From the NCBI GenBank assembly GCA_021773015.1, contig JAJFKW010000006.1, positions 372,001 through 436,000 on the forward strand: a DNA stretch of 64,000 nt, written 5' to 3'. The position numbers and the translations under genes were made by a program. The notes below the pieces were generated by a model. It ran no database searches. It saw only the letters and a program-made list of their open reading frames with translations, and had not been told where the DNA came from. The stretch comes from Woeseia sp. Its GTDB lineage: Bacteria; Pseudomonadota; Gammaproteobacteria; Steroidobacterales; Woeseiaceae. This document shows positions 43,621 to 53,776 of this stretch, one piece after another. Positions within the stretch are counted from its first letter, which is position 1, and each line of letters opens with the position of its first letter.

Positions 43621-43680
43621 TAGTTAGAACCATTAGTTCGTTTAACAGCAATAGTTTGGGCACCTAGGGAAGATTACAAA

Positions 43681-44304
43681 ATGCGATTTATCACAAAACT
43701 GGCAGCGATTGCCGCATTTAGCACGCCGATGTTGGCATCGGCGGATCCAATTTCGGTAACTTATGAAATCGGGCCTTACAGTTCGGGCGGTTATTCCGCT
43801 AGCTGGATTCATACCGCAAGCAATTGTCGTGGTACTGGTCCAGATTCCGGATATTATTTGTACATGTGTGGCAGGTCAGCACCTGTTACCGGATATATTT
43901 CCGGCGATCTGGATGATGACGGAAAACTAACGATTTCTGGTGGTTCGTTGAATATTTTCGGTGACAGCTACGGCGTAAATCCGGGCGGCATGGTTGGCGT
44001 GTTTGATGGTTCGGAAATATGGTCCTTTGAAATTGAGGGATTTGGCCAATTCTATTTTGAAAATTTGAACCAAGGTGACGGCAGGCCAAACAGCTTTGAC
44101 GGTTCAGAACTCATTCTTTGGGGCCAAAATTTAGCAGCGTACGTGTGCGGTCGGTATGACTACGAGTGTATGGAAAAGTACGGCAGACGTTGGGGCATCG
44201 ACCTATACGGCCGTGCAAAAGTCCCCGAGCCGGCTACCCTCGCCCTGCTAGGCATTGGGCTAATTGGCATTGGCTTCGCCCGCAGGCGGCGTGTCAGCCA
44301 GTAA
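43681..44304 (+). CDS. PEP-CTERM sorting domain protein
   Basis: The 207-residue exported protein has a signal peptide (MRFITKLAAIAAFSTPMLASA) and a Gly/Tyr/Ser-rich body with four Cys residues arranged as two possible pairs (SNCRG/YMCGR and YVCGR/YECME). It ends in a complete PEP-CTERM tail: VPEPATLALLGIGLIGIGFA followed by RRRR. The Pro-Glu-Pro is at residues 182-184. It should be processed by XrtA and released or attached at the surface, probably within the polysaccharide matrix. The promoter is sigma-54-like, and a strong terminator follows, so it forms its own transcription unit. Its biochemical role is unknown. Confidence 0.95.
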   Translation: MRFITKLAAIAAFSTPMLASADPISVTYEIGPYSSGGYSASWIHTASNCRGTGPDSGYYLYMCGRSAPVTGYISGDLDDDGKLTISGGSLNIFGDSYGVNPGGMVGVFDGSEIWSFEIEGFGQFYFENLNQGDGRPNSFDGSELILWGQNLAAYVCGRYDYECMEKYGRRWGIDLYGRAKVPEPATLALLGIGLIGIGFARRRRVSQ

Positions 44305-44344
44305 GCGCCTGATCGACCGCAAATAACAGCGGACAAAAGTATAC

Positions 44345-44377
44345 AAAAAAGCCGAAGGATTTTCCTTCGGCTTTTTT
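44345..44377. terminator. Strong intrinsic terminator, bidirectional
   Basis: A perfect 15-base stem has arms AAAAAAGCCGAAGGA (44345-44359) and TCCTTCGGCTTTTTT (44363-44377) around a three-base loop. The right arm ends in six T residues and the left begins with six A residues, so it can act in both directions. It terminates the PEP-CTERM gene (plus) and is placed to catch transcripts of the phosphomannomutase gene (minus). Confidence 0.95.
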
Positions 44378-44485
44378 CTTGGCCGCTGAGCACGAGACTT
44401 CGCTCCTAACCCGCGGCACCGCCCGGCCATTGGAGCCAATATCCTTCTGTTCATAGCATTTGCGATAGAGACGGTCAGAAGCCCG

Positions 44486-45847
44486 CTAAGAGGACGTTAT
44501 CTGCGGCTCCATCAATGCCAGCACTTCTTTGGTTTTCGCCTCCATTAGCGACTGATCTCCGCGTGATTCAACGTTGAGTCGAACCACTGGTTCGGTATTA
44601 GACGTCCGAATATTGAAACGCCAATCGGAAAACTCAAATGAATAGCCGTCCGTGGTATCGACGCTGATCGCGTCTTTGCCATAGCGCTCGTTAAGTAGCT
44701 CCAAAGTTGCTTTGGGATCTGAAATTTCCCGGTTTATTTCACCGCTTGCCGGGTATTTTTGGATGCGCTCACCGACGAGTTCGGAAAGTGGTTTGCCAGT
44801 AGTACACAGCAATTCGGCAATCAGCAACCATGGAATCATGCCGCTATCAGCATACGAAAAATCTCGGAAATAGTGGTGAGCACTCATTTCACCACCGTAA
44901 ATGCCGTCTACTTTGCGCATCGTTTCCTTAATGAACGAATGACCCGATTTGCTTTGAACTGCTTCGCCGCCAGCCTTGCCAACGATGTCCAAGGTATTCC
45001 AAGTCAGCCTCGGATCGTGAACGATCTTCGCACCGGCATTACCGCGTAGCAGACTCTCAGCCAGCAGACCGACAATGTAGTACCCCTCAATAAAGCCGCC
45101 GTTTTCGTCAAACAGAAAGCATCGGTCAAAATCTCCATCCCACGCAATGCCCAGGTCGGCATTGTGCTGCCGAACGGCATCGATCGTAGCCGCTCGATTT
45201 TCCGGCAGAAGCGGGTTTGGAATACCGTTTGGAAACGTCCCATCAGGCTCATGATGCAGCTTGATCAATTCGAACGGTAGATGTGGTTCCAGTCCGTCAA
45301 TCGCAATTCCAGCCACGCCGTTACCTGCATTGACCACCAATTTGAGTGGTCTTAACTTGTTTATGTCGACGTAGCTCACCATGTGGGCAACGTATTCATT
45401 GAAAACGTCAGTGTCCTTGCGTGCGCCGGCGACTTCGCCCATCGTCCGCACGTCGCCCTCCGCCAACGCTCGAATGTCGGACAAGCCGCTATCACCGCTA
45501 ATCGGCTTTGCATCTTCTCTAACGAGTTTCAAGCCATTGTAGTCAGCCGGATTGTGGCTGGCTGTAATCATGATTCCGCCGTCGGCGTTTAGATGCGTGG
45601 TCGCGAAATAAACCATTTCTGTACCGCAGAGTCCGACGTCCAGGACTTCGACCCCGGCATCGTTGAGTCCCTGTACGACCGCGTCTGTCAGCTCAGCACT
45701 CGATAGCCGCATGTCGCGGCCGACGACAATGCGTTTGGCGCCGAGATAGGCCGCTGTAGCGTTGCCAATTCGGTACGCGATTTCCGAATTGAGCTGATTA
45801 GGGAGCTGCCCCCGGATGTCGTAGGCTTTGAAGCAAGTAATTTTCAT
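44486..45847 (-). CDS. manB: Phosphomannomutase/phosphoglucomutase
   Basis: The 453-residue enzyme is of the AlgC/ManB type with [15 protein letters not shown] at the N-terminus and [12 protein letters not shown]. The active-site serine is in [18 protein letters not shown], the metal loop is [12 protein letters not shown], the sugar-binding loop is [13 protein letters not shown] and the phosphate-binding loop is [11 protein letters not shown]. It converts mannose-6-phosphate to mannose-1-phosphate, and possibly glucose-6-phosphate to glucose-1-phosphate. With the adjacent pyrophosphorylase it makes GDP-mannose for the local glycans. Confidence 0.94.
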   Translation of the reverse strand: MKITCFKAYDIRGQLPNQLNSEIAYRIGNATAAYLGAKRIVVGRDMRLSSAELTDAVVQGLNDAGVEVLDVGLCGTEMVYFATTHLNADGGIMITASHNPADYNGLKLVREDAKPISGDSGLSDIRALAEGDVRTMGEVAGARKDTDVFNEYVAHMVSYVDINKLRPLKLVVNAGNGVAGIAIDGLEPHLPFELIKLHHEPDGTFPNGIPNPLLPENRAATIDAVRQHNADLGIAWDGDFDRCFLFDENGGFIEGYYIVGLLAESLLRGNAGAKIVHDPRLTWNTLDIVGKAGGEAVQSKSGHSFIKETMRKVDGIYGGEMSAHHYFRDFSYADSGMIPWLLIAELLCTTGKPLSELVGERIQKYPASGEINREISDPKATLELLNERYGKDAISVDTTDGYSFEFSDWRFNIRTSNTEPVVRLNVESRGDQSLMEAKTKEVLALMEPQITSS

Positions 45848-45902
45848 GGGCGAATTTCGGCAATTTACGAACTAGCCCAAAGCATACTTCAAGAACAGAC
45901 AA

Positions 45903-47333
45903 TTAGGTATTGGTACCCTCGCGACCGTAGTTGTCTTCGAGTCGAACGATATCGTCCTCGCCGAGGTAATCACCGCACTGCACCTCGATAATGTGCACGG
46001 GTTCGTCTGTTGTGTTGGCAATACGATGGACTGCACCGATCGCAATGTATGTCGATTCATTGACTGATAGATCAAATTCTTTGTCGTCCAAGGTAATTCT
46101 TGCCGTGCCGCGTACAACTGTCCAATGCTCAGCCCGCTGGGCGTGCTTTTGTAACGATAGTATTGCGCCAGGATTGACGATCAAACGTTTGACCTGAAAA
46201 CCATCGTCTTCATCAAGGCTGTCGTAGCTGCCCCAGGGACGAAATACCTGACGATGTAGGTTCGTCTCGGGACGCTTGGCCGCCACTAGTTGCTCAACAA
46301 CCGCTTTTACATCTTGTGATAGATCCTTGTGGCTCACCATCACCACATCTTTGTCTTCGACCACAATGATGTCCTCCAATCCGACGGCCGTAACCAATCT
46401 ACTGGCAGCAGACACAAAGCTATTTCGACAAGCGTGCGTTACGACATCACCGGAAATATGGTTACCGTCGCTATCCTGTTCGCTCGCCGCATGCAACGCC
46501 GACCAGGAACCGATGTCGCTCCAGCCCGCGTCCAGCGGCACCACCATTGCCTGTTCAGTTTTCTCCATGACCGCATAGTCAATCGAGTCAGACGGGCATT
46601 GCGCAAACGCCTCGCCATCGGGTCGAGTGAAATCACTATCGACAACTGCTGAAGAAAGACTTTTGTTGCAGGCTTCAACGATTTCTGGCGCGTATTTTTC
46701 GAGTTCTTCAAGGTAGGTATCTGCTCGAAACAAGAAAATTCCGGCGTTCCAGTAGAATTTGCCGCTGTCGACAAACTCAGTAGCCTTGCCTAGTTGCGGT
46801 TTTTCGACGAAACGTACGACTTTCGCCAAGGATACGTCGCTCGAGTCTGCCTCGATGTAGCCATAGCCGGTATGCGGCGCAGTAGGGACCACGCCAAAGG
46901 TCACCATTTTTCCTTGCACGGCGGCGGTTTCACCGTGTTTGATTGCAGATGCAAACGCTGCAACATCCTGAATGACATGATCCGCAGGCATGACTAGCAA
47001 TAGCGGGCACGCTTTCGAATCCTTGTCCTTTACCGCCATTAGTGCGGCCAGCGCCACGGCTGGTGCAGTATTTCTGCCAACTGGCTCCAGCACCAATCGT
47101 GCTTTCATTCCGACTGATTGCATTTGCTCGGCAACCAAAAATCGATGCACTTCATTGCAAACGACGATTGCTTGGTCTGCCAGGCTCGTATTTCCCGCCA
47201 GTCGCAGGGCAGTTTGTTGCAACATCGTTTGATCGCCGACTAACGGCAGTAACTGCTTCGGATACATTGCGCGCGAAGCAGGCCACAATCGTGTGCCAGC
47301 ACCGCCCGAGAGGATTACAGGAACAATCTCCAC
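45903..47333 (-). CDS. manC: Mannose-1-phosphate guanylyltransferase/mannose-6-phosphate isomerase
   Basis: The 476-residue bifunctional type protein has the N-terminal nucleotidyltransferase motif LSGGAGTRLWPASRAMYPKQ and LLVMPADHVIQD, then FVEKPQLGKATEFV and YAVMEKTEQAMVVPLDAGWSD. The C-terminal cupin domain has RPWGSYDSLDEDDGFQVKRL and LQKHAQRAEHWTVVRG, typical of type II phosphomannose isomerases. It makes GDP-mannose from mannose-1-phosphate and fructose-6-phosphate-derived mannose-6-phosphate. It starts at GTG 47333. It is likely co-transcribed with manB downstream and ugd upstream. Confidence 0.95.
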   Translation of the reverse strand: MEIVPVILSGGAGTRLWPASRAMYPKQLLPLVGDQTMLQQTALRLAGNTSLADQAIVVCNEVHRFLVAEQMQSVGMKARLVLEPVGRNTAPAVALAALMAVKDKDSKACPLLLVMPADHVIQDVAAFASAIKHGETAAVQGKMVTFGVVPTAPHTGYGYIEADSSDVSLAKVVRFVEKPQLGKATEFVDSGKFYWNAGIFLFRADTYLEELEKYAPEIVEACNKSLSSAVVDSDFTRPDGEAFAQCPSDSIDYAVMEKTEQAMVVPLDAGWSDIGSWSALHAASEQDSDGNHISGDVVTHACRNSFVSAASRLVTAVGLEDIIVVEDKDVVMVSHKDLSQDVKAVVEQLVAAKRPETNLHRQVFRPWGSYDSLDEDDGFQVKRLIVNPGAILSLQKHAQRAEHWTVVRGTARITLDDKEFDLSVNESTYIAIGAVHRIANTTDEPVHIIEVQCGDYLGEDDIVRLEDNYGREGTNT

Positions 47334-47355
47334 TTAGGTCACCTATTCCGTAACA

Positions 47356-48747
47356 TTATGCGTCTCGGGGTCCGGGTTTCTTACCGCGCCGGTCCGGACC
47401 ATTGTATCCGACTGATTTAACGGATGCGCCGCGGCCAATCGCGTAGTAAGTAATGCCGAAGCTAGCGAGGAAATTCGGATCGTATAGATTCCGGCCGTCA
47501 AAAATCACCGGGTCCGACAGCGAGTCCTTTATTTTTTCGAAGTCTGGGCTGCGAAATTCCTGCCACTCGGTCAAGATCGCGAGCGCATCCGCTTCTTCAA
47601 GCGCATGTTCGGCCGAATCACATAACGTAAGTCGATTTTCGTTTGGATACAGTCGTCGAGTCTCGTCCATGGCCTCAGGGTCATAAGCACGAACAGTAGC
47701 ACCCGCCTCCCACAACGCCTCCATCAATACACGACTAGATGCTTCTCGCATATCGTCCGTTTTCGGTTTGAACGATAAGCCCCAGATTGCGATTGTCTTG
47801 CCTTCGAGCTGCCCGCCAAAGTGGATCGACAATTTGCTAAACAGTCGATTCTTCTGACGGTTATTGACGGCCTCGACCGCTTCCATTAACTCGGCGTTGT
47901 AACCATCGTCTTCAGCTGCCTTTGCAAGGGCACGAACATCTTTAGGAAAACAAGAGCCACCATAGCCTGCGCCAGGATAGATGAAGTGATAACCAATTCG
48001 CGGATCGGAACCCATGCCAATTCGCACATTCTCTATATCGGCACCAAACCGTTCCGCAATATTGGCAAGTTCATTCATGAAACTAATTTTGGTCGCCAAC
48101 ATTGCGTTCGATGCATATTTAGTGAGTTCCGCCGAGCGGACGTCCATGCTGATCACGCGATCATGATTACGGTTGAAGGGTTCGTACATTGCCCGCAACA
48201 ACTCTGTTGTGCGCGGATTATCCGTACCGATGATGATACGTTCAGGTTTCATGAAGTCGTTAATTGCCGCCCCTTCTTTCAAGAATTCGGGATTCGACAC
48301 AACATCAAATTCGATGTTTTGCTTTCGTTTCTCAAGAGCGGAACGAATAGTCGCGGACACCTTATCGGCGGTTCCAACCGGCACCGTCGACTTATCAACG
48401 ATGATACGGTAATCGTCCATGTGCGACCCGATCGAATCGGCAACTGCTAGAACGTGCTTGAGATCTGCGGATCCGTCTTCATCTGGAGGTGTGCCGACAG
48501 CGATGAACTGAAATAATCCGTGTGCCACGCCTTTGGCGACATCGGTCGTAAATTCAAGTCTGCCGGCCTCGCGATTCCTCGCAATATACTCATCGAGCCC
48601 GGGCTCGAAAATGGGTACCTCGCCACGATTTAGCCGGTCTATTTTCTCGGCGTCGATGTCCACGCAAACGACGTGGTTGCCGGTTTCCGCCATACAGGCG
48701 CCCGTTACGAGGCCGACATAGCCGGAGCCAAAAATTGTCAATCGCAT
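47356..48747 (-). CDS. ugd: UDP-glucose 6-dehydrogenase
   Basis: The 463-residue NAD-dependent enzyme begins [20 protein letters not shown] (dinucleotide-binding motif). It has [30 protein letters not shown] and the catalytic cysteine in [16 protein letters not shown]. The C-terminal domain carries [15 protein letters not shown] and FDGRNLYDP. It oxidises UDP-glucose to UDP-glucuronate, which would give the polymer an acidic sugar. A basic tail ([14 protein letters not shown]) ends the protein. Confidence 0.94.
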   Translation of the reverse strand: MRLTIFGSGYVGLVTGACMAETGNHVVCVDIDAEKIDRLNRGEVPIFEPGLDEYIARNREAGRLEFTTDVAKGVAHGLFQFIAVGTPPDEDGSADLKHVLAVADSIGSHMDDYRIIVDKSTVPVGTADKVSATIRSALEKRKQNIEFDVVSNPEFLKEGAAINDFMKPERIIIGTDNPRTTELLRAMYEPFNRNHDRVISMDVRSAELTKYASNAMLATKISFMNELANIAERFGADIENVRIGMGSDPRIGYHFIYPGAGYGGSCFPKDVRALAKAAEDDGYNAELMEAVEAVNNRQKNRLFSKLSIHFGGQLEGKTIAIWGLSFKPKTDDMREASSRVLMEALWEAGATVRAYDPEAMDETRRLYPNENRLTLCDSAEHALEEADALAILTEWQEFRSPDFEKIKDSLSDPVIFDGRNLYDPNFLASFGITYYAIGRGASVKSVGYNGPDRRGKKPGPRDA

Positions 48748-48866
48748 GAATTTATTCGCCGTAGTGGGTCAGACGGAGCGAATTATACAGCTTTAGATGA
48801 GGTGAAATATGACCGGTTGCACAATTGCGAGATCAACCAATTCGAGCTGACCTCATATTTCGATTT

Positions 48867-50846
48867 TCAGGCACGTTTGGAATGAATATCTATGACCTTG
48901 TCGGTATCGGGATTGCTATGTTCGACCCGCTGTCTGGCCCAGACGAGATCTTCAATTCCATTTGTCGGATTATAGCCATGCACATGTTCGAGGAGAATCT
49001 CTCTACAGCGGTCTCTGTCGAGCGCAAGAGTCGCTCCTTCCAAATCTCGAACGACATCGTACAGCGTCTCATGATCAATGAAGTCTTCTTGAGCACGCAT
49101 TATTCGAGGGTGTTGCGTACCGGATACGTTCGATCCAATTAACAGCTCCTCATATAGTTTTTCTGCCGGACGTAACCCAGTAAACTCAATTGAAATATCG
49201 CCATTAGGATTTTCTTCACTGCAAACAGATAGGCCCATAAGCTGAACCATGCGTAGTGCAAGATCAACAATCTTAACTGGCTTACCCATATCAAGAACAA
49301 ATACATCGCCGCCCCTCGCCATCGCGGCCGCCTGTATCACTAACTGCGCGGCCTCTGGAATCGTCATAAAATAGCGAATAATTTCTCGATGTGTGACGGT
49401 TATAGGACCTCCTGCACGAATTTGCTTGCGAAACAGCGGCACAACCGAGCCCGAAGACTCTAATACATTTCCGAAACGGACCATGCAAAATACCATTTTT
49501 GAGTATTTCTGTTGCATCGCCTGCAAAACAAGTTCTGCAAATCGTTTGCTCGCTCCCATGACGTTTGTTGGGCTGACAGCTTTGTCGGTCGATATCAGAA
49601 CGAATGTATCGACACCTGCAGACACCGCTGCTTGTGCGGTGTGTAGCGTACCGAAGACATTGTTGTGAATTCCTTCTAATACATTGTGTTCAACCACCGG
49701 TACGTGTTTGTAGGCAGCAGCGTGATAAAGAGTGTTCACTTTAAATGTCTTTAAAATTTCTTCAACTCTGTTTCTGTGATGTACGGAACCTAACAAAGGG
49801 ACGATTTCACATTTTGTTCCGGTTTGGTTTGCAATATCCTGAAGCTCTTTCTCAATGTGGTAGAGCGCAATTTCGGACAGCTCTAGTATGACCAACACTC
49901 TTGGATCAAGGCGGATTATTTGACGACATAGCTCTGACCCGATCGACCCTCCTGCTCCAGTCACAAGCACACTCTTGCCAAAAATAGACGCCGACAAAAG
50001 ATTCTCATTCGGCGGAACAGGGTCGCGACCCAAGAGATCCTCGACATCCACATCCTTGATGTCATCAATTCGCGCTTGTCCCGACACAAGGTCCGCCATA
50101 TCCGGCATTGTCTGTACATACACGGGAAACTCGGCGAGCCGCTTAAGTACTTGGCTACGCTTATTTCTGGATGCCGTAGGCATTGCAAGCAGCACCCTGG
50201 ATGCATTCGTCGACGAAATTACACCGCCGATCGAAGATGGCGGATAGACATCCAAGCCGTTAACCTTACTATTATAATAAGCTGGATCGTCATCGAGCAT
50301 CGCAACCGGCAAAAACTGATCACCACCAAACAAACCGCGTGCAAGCTGGGAACCTGCCGAGCCGGCACCATAGATGATGATACGTTCTCTCTCCAATCTG
50401 GAGCGTCTGCGCACCAACAAAACTCTTGCAGAGTATCTGCTGCCACATATATAGATGAAAGAGATACACCAATACGCAACCGCCCATCTAAGCGGTGTTT
50501 CAGAAAGACTCGCAAAATATAGTATTGCAGATGTGATCGCAGCAGCGCCGGCCGACGTTTTGACCCCTGCCACAAACAGGTCGTAGCCCATGTAACGGAC
50601 TACAGACTTGTACAGACCATATGACCACGCCAGTGGCAACGATATCAGCACGGTTATTGCACAAATTTTAGGCAACTGGTCGGTGTACGCATTCATACCG
50701 AATAACAACCAATAAACGCCTACCGCAGACAGGGTAAATCCGAATACATCAGCAGTTACCGCAACAAGTTGCTTTACAGCGCGTGATTGCGCCGTAAGTA
50801 TGTCGCGAAATGAAGACATTGCATCTATCTTGTCTTGTTCGCTCAT
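48867..50846 (-). CDS. WbpM/CapD-type nucleotide-sugar dehydratase/epimerase
   Basis: The 659-residue protein has four N-terminal membrane helices, a first Rossmann-like domain (RIIIYGAGSAGSQLARGL) and a C-terminal SDR domain with SVLVTGAGGSIGSELCRQII. LYHAAAYKHVPVVEHN and STDKAVSPTNVMGASKRFAE follow. The active site has Met in place of the usual Tyr (S/T-M-K), as known for WbpM-like 4,6-dehydratases. It probably converts UDP-HexNAc to a 4-keto-6-deoxy sugar used for QuiNAc, FucNAc or bacillosamine. The DegT aminotransferase at 25141 could act on its product. It is transcribed towards ugd, manC and manB. Confidence 0.92.
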   Translation of the reverse strand: MSEQDKIDAMSSFRDILTAQSRAVKQLVAVTADVFGFTLSAVGVYWLLFGMNAYTDQLPKICAITVLISLPLAWSYGLYKSVVRYMGYDLFVAGVKTSAGAAAITSAILYFASLSETPLRWAVAYWCISFIYICGSRYSARVLLVRRRSRLERERIIIYGAGSAGSQLARGLFGGDQFLPVAMLDDDPAYYNSKVNGLDVYPPSSIGGVISSTNASRVLLAMPTASRNKRSQVLKRLAEFPVYVQTMPDMADLVSGQARIDDIKDVDVEDLLGRDPVPPNENLLSASIFGKSVLVTGAGGSIGSELCRQIIRLDPRVLVILELSEIALYHIEKELQDIANQTGTKCEIVPLLGSVHHRNRVEEILKTFKVNTLYHAAAYKHVPVVEHNVLEGIHNNVFGTLHTAQAAVSAGVDTFVLISTDKAVSPTNVMGASKRFAELVLQAMQQKYSKMVFCMVRFGNVLESSGSVVPLFRKQIRAGGPITVTHREIIRYFMTIPEAAQLVIQAAAMARGGDVFVLDMGKPVKIVDLALRMVQLMGLSVCSEENPNGDISIEFTGLRPAEKLYEELLIGSNVSGTQHPRIMRAQEDFIDHETLYDVVRDLEGATLALDRDRCREILLEHVHGYNPTNGIEDLVWARQRVEHSNPDTDKVIDIHSKRA

Positions 50847-51049
50847 ATTAGTCGTCCAACACTCATTTTGCGTGCCTCACTATATGGAAAATCAACATCA
50901 TCCACAACCGCTACTGGTACTCAATTACTACATCCACCTAATCACCGGTTCCGACCCGAAAACGTAGCTATCAACCAACAACGCTTGATGGAGCAATCCG
51001 TTTACGCCGATATGCAATTACATCGTTGAGCCCCTAATGACAGGTCTTC

Positions 51050-51098
51050 CGTGATATCACATCAATCGACCGCACTGTCTCACGACCGCGTGATATCA
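51050..51098. repeat. Two copies of CGTGATATCA, possible operator pair
   Basis: CGTGATATCA occurs at 51050-51059 and 51089-51098, 39 bases apart. Each contains the eight-base palindrome TGATATCA. The sites lie upstream of the methyltransferase pseudogene and between it and the divergent dehydratase gene. A role as a transcription-factor binding pair is possible but unproven. Confidence 0.3.
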
Positions 51099-51111
51099 TC
51101 TGCCGCCGTCA

Positions 51112-51631
51112 ATGCACTGTAAAAGGCTCAGCTTAATGGCGACCAAGGATTCCATTGCCAAGAGATTAGTACAATTCCTTGGCCTTCGCGAGTTTGGCGC
51201 GCGAGTGTTTATGTGGCTTCCGCTACCCCTCTCGGCAACAGTTTACAGATTCATGCGATCGGCAACATTTCGTGACAACGCAAAGAGAACCAATACTTTT
51301 GAAGCAGCGTTTGAGTCCGTAGATGGCACCAATGCAGACTACTTGGAATTTGGTGTCGCTCTAAGGCTGTTTGCGTTTGACTCGTTTCAGGAACTTCCAA
51401 ACGCGGAAGGCGATATTGCGGTTGGTACGATGGCATACGAAGTTTCAGTGTTCCGACGATTCATTTGCAAGGCGGGCGTGAATCTCCAAGACTCACTACA
51501 ATTCCAGGCTTTTTGACAAGTCGTTAACCACTAGCCCGGCAAAAGAACTCGGTTTGCACAAAGGACCGCTCATTGTCCATATTGGCTGCGATGTGTACGA
51601 TAATCTGTATTATAACCGTTCATCCAATTAA
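51112..51631 (+). pseudogene. Decayed TylF-like (macrocin O-methyltransferase family) gene
   Basis: The first frame (51112-51516) reads like a TylF-type methyltransferase. It has an N-terminal helix region followed by DYLEFGV, after which the expected segment is missing and the reading jumps to LRLFAFDSFQELPNAEGD, the family's acidic F-D-S-F-x-x-L-P motif. The frame stops at TGA 51514-51516. One base out of frame, a matching continuation runs from about 51510 to TAA 51629-51631. It contains KELGLHKGPLIVHIGCDVYD, the family's V-H-[IL]-x-C-D-x-Y motif. An internal deletion and a frameshift in a T-run are the simplest reading. The Asp of the usual H-x-D-C-D is Gly, also consistent with decay. 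Confidence 0.75.
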
Positions 51632-51721
51632 TCAGAGGTTCCCTAGTTAGTATTCGCCAATGCATCACAGACTTGCACGCCGCTGACTGTTTCTGGCGTG
51701 ATCTAACTGCCGCCTACGCCG

Positions 51722-53776
51722 ATGATTCGTGTTCGCGATAGAGATTCTCAATACTGTATGGCAAGACCAAATCTAATTCGCCGAATAGTCGCCAAATCGC
51801 CGCGTACTGTCGCATACCGGGGCGTTCAAGAATTACGACTCAAGTTGATGCAGGTACGCGGTGGCTGGCGAGCCCTTTCCTCCAAAATTCACCGCCGGGC
51901 AATTGCCGATCGCTGCGCAGGCTGGCTCGAAGACGGAAATTTTTCTGTGTTGGCCGATGACGGTGCGATCGCACTGCAGCAAGCAGTTAAGTCTGGCTGC
52001 GCTAGCTCCAGTAAGATCTTTTCAGCGGGTGATGACGCAATCGCTCGTCGGATTTCGATTTTCGGCTCTCCGATTACCCCATCGGAGCCTTGGCCATGGC
52101 ATCAAGATTGGCGATTTGGACACACCTGGCAACCGACATACTTTCGCAACTATGACCACCATTCACCTCGACTCAATACATTCGATGTGAAATTTCCTTG
52201 GGAACTGTCGCGTATGGCCTACCTGATCAGCATGGTGCAGGCAGACGTCGTCGATGGCGGCTCCTTGCGTACAACTGAGGCGTTCAGCATCCTGAGCGAC
52301 TGGACAGACGAGAATCCGCTGGCCCACTCGGTTAACTGGTACCCGATGGAGGCTGCTGTTCGCGGCATTAACCTGTGCGTTTTTTCTGACATGTCCCGTC
52401 AAAAGGGAATCGATCAACTTCAGGCGTGCCAACTATTTCAGACGCTAGCTGAACATGGTGAGTTCATTGAACGAACGCTAGAGTTTACTGACAATGCCGG
52501 CAATCATTTTGCGGCGGAATTGGTTGCACTTCTTCTGCTCGGACACACTTTGACCGGTTACTATGTCCGTGCCGAGGCATGGAAGAATCTGGCTGCAAAT
52601 CGGCTCGAATATGAGATTGTTCATCAATTCCTACCGGACGGTGTTAATTTTGAAAAGTCGACTGCCTACCATCGGCTGGTACTGGAGTTGTACTTATTGG
52701 CAGCCACAGTGCTCAGACGGACAGGGCGCACACTCAGTGATGAGGCAGAAGGCCGACTTAGGCATGCTTCCTACTATATGGCATGGTTTCAGCGTCCGGA
52801 CAACCGCTGCCCGCTAATAGGTGATACTGATGATGCGAGTGTATTCTCGTTCGATCACAACGACACTCGTGACCATAGGCCAGCTCTTGGTGTTGCGGCA
52901 CTCTATTTTGAAGATGCGCAGTTACAAAACGCAGCAGGTCCGATGCCAAATGCGGCGAGCTGGCTTTTTGGTAGCAAAGCATTGCCGAAATGGAAAGAGC
53001 TCGACAATGATGATGATTCGTTTTCGGGGCACCGCTATTTTCGCGACGGCGGTGTATTCATTGCGAAAACTAGGCAGCACTATTTATTTGTAGACGTCGG
53101 CGAAGTAGGTCAAAATGGGCTTGGAGGGCACGGCCACAATGACATCTTGAGCTTTGAGCTGTTTTTGGGCGGGCATTCAGTAGTTGTCGATCCGGGGACG
53201 TATCTTTACAGCGGCGATCTGGAATTGCACTCGCGACTCAGAAGTACTCAGTCGCACAACGGTTTGCAGGTTGACGGTGAGGAGATTGCACCTTTGATTG
53301 GTAATTTTCGTATTGGCAATCGTGCAAAGCCGATAGCCGTGTGCAGTTCTAATTTTGCTGATGAAATCGTGTCGATAGAAGCTGGGCACACGGGGTATCA
53401 ATGTCTCACTGATCCTGTCTTGCACCATCGACAAATCGTCTTTGACTTGGCAAGTGGTGCGCTTCGCTGCAATGATGAAATATCTTCAACTGGCCAACAC
53501 ACAACTTCAAGATTTCTGCATTTTTCGCCAAAACTTGATCCAGTGCTAGAAGGCAACGAAGTACACATAAAGTCACCAACTGATACGATTGTCGTGCGTT
53601 GGAGCGAAAGTTGTGACGCTTTTCTGCGTGACGATCACGTCTGCCCTGGCTTTGGACGCATTGAGCCGGCGAAAACGCTGGTGATTAATAAAGACACTTC
53701 TGGAAACTCGGTTCTCGGACTGGATTTATTCCGCCGGCAGTCAGGACCTATTGACAGAGAAACGACCAAATCATGA
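51722..53776 (+). CDS. Heparinase II/III-like family protein
   Basis: The 684-residue protein has an N-terminal alpha/alpha-toroid part (RTVAYRGVQELRLK and NPLAHSVNWYPMEAAVRGIN, then EHGEFIERTLEFTDNAGNHF). The C-terminal heparinase II/III beta-sheet domain has VDVGEVGQNGLGGHGHNDIL, VVDPGTYLYSGD and STQSHNGLQVDGEE. No signal peptide is apparent, which is common for such genes in polysaccharide clusters. It may cleave or trim a uronate-containing glycan by beta-elimination. The frame starts at 51722, and an ATG at 51758, which yields MARPNLIRR, is an equally reasonable start. It heads the second plus-strand operon and overlaps the next gene by four bases (ATGA). Confidence 0.88.
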   Translation: MIRVRDRDSQYCMARPNLIRRIVAKSPRTVAYRGVQELRLKLMQVRGGWRALSSKIHRRAIADRCAGWLEDGNFSVLADDGAIALQQAVKSGCASSSKIFSAGDDAIARRISIFGSPITPSEPWPWHQDWRFGHTWQPTYFRNYDHHSPRLNTFDVKFPWELSRMAYLISMVQADVVDGGSLRTTEAFSILSDWTDENPLAHSVNWYPMEAAVRGINLCVFSDMSRQKGIDQLQACQLFQTLAEHGEFIERTLEFTDNAGNHFAAELVALLLLGHTLTGYYVRAEAWKNLAANRLEYEIVHQFLPDGVNFEKSTAYHRLVLELYLLAATVLRRTGRTLSDEAEGRLRHASYYMAWFQRPDNRCPLIGDTDDASVFSFDHNDTRDHRPALGVAALYFEDAQLQNAAGPMPNAASWLFGSKALPKWKELDNDDDSFSGHRYFRDGGVFIAKTRQHYLFVDVGEVGQNGLGGHGHNDILSFELFLGGHSVVVDPGTYLYSGDLELHSRLRSTQSHNGLQVDGEEIAPLIGNFRIGNRAKPIAVCSSNFADEIVSIEAGHTGYQCLTDPVLHHRQIVFDLASGALRCNDEISSTGQHTTSRFLHFSPKLDPVLEGNEVHIKSPTDTIVVRWSESCDAFLRDDHVCPGFGRIEPAKTLVINKDTSGNSVLGLDLFRRQSGPIDRETTKS

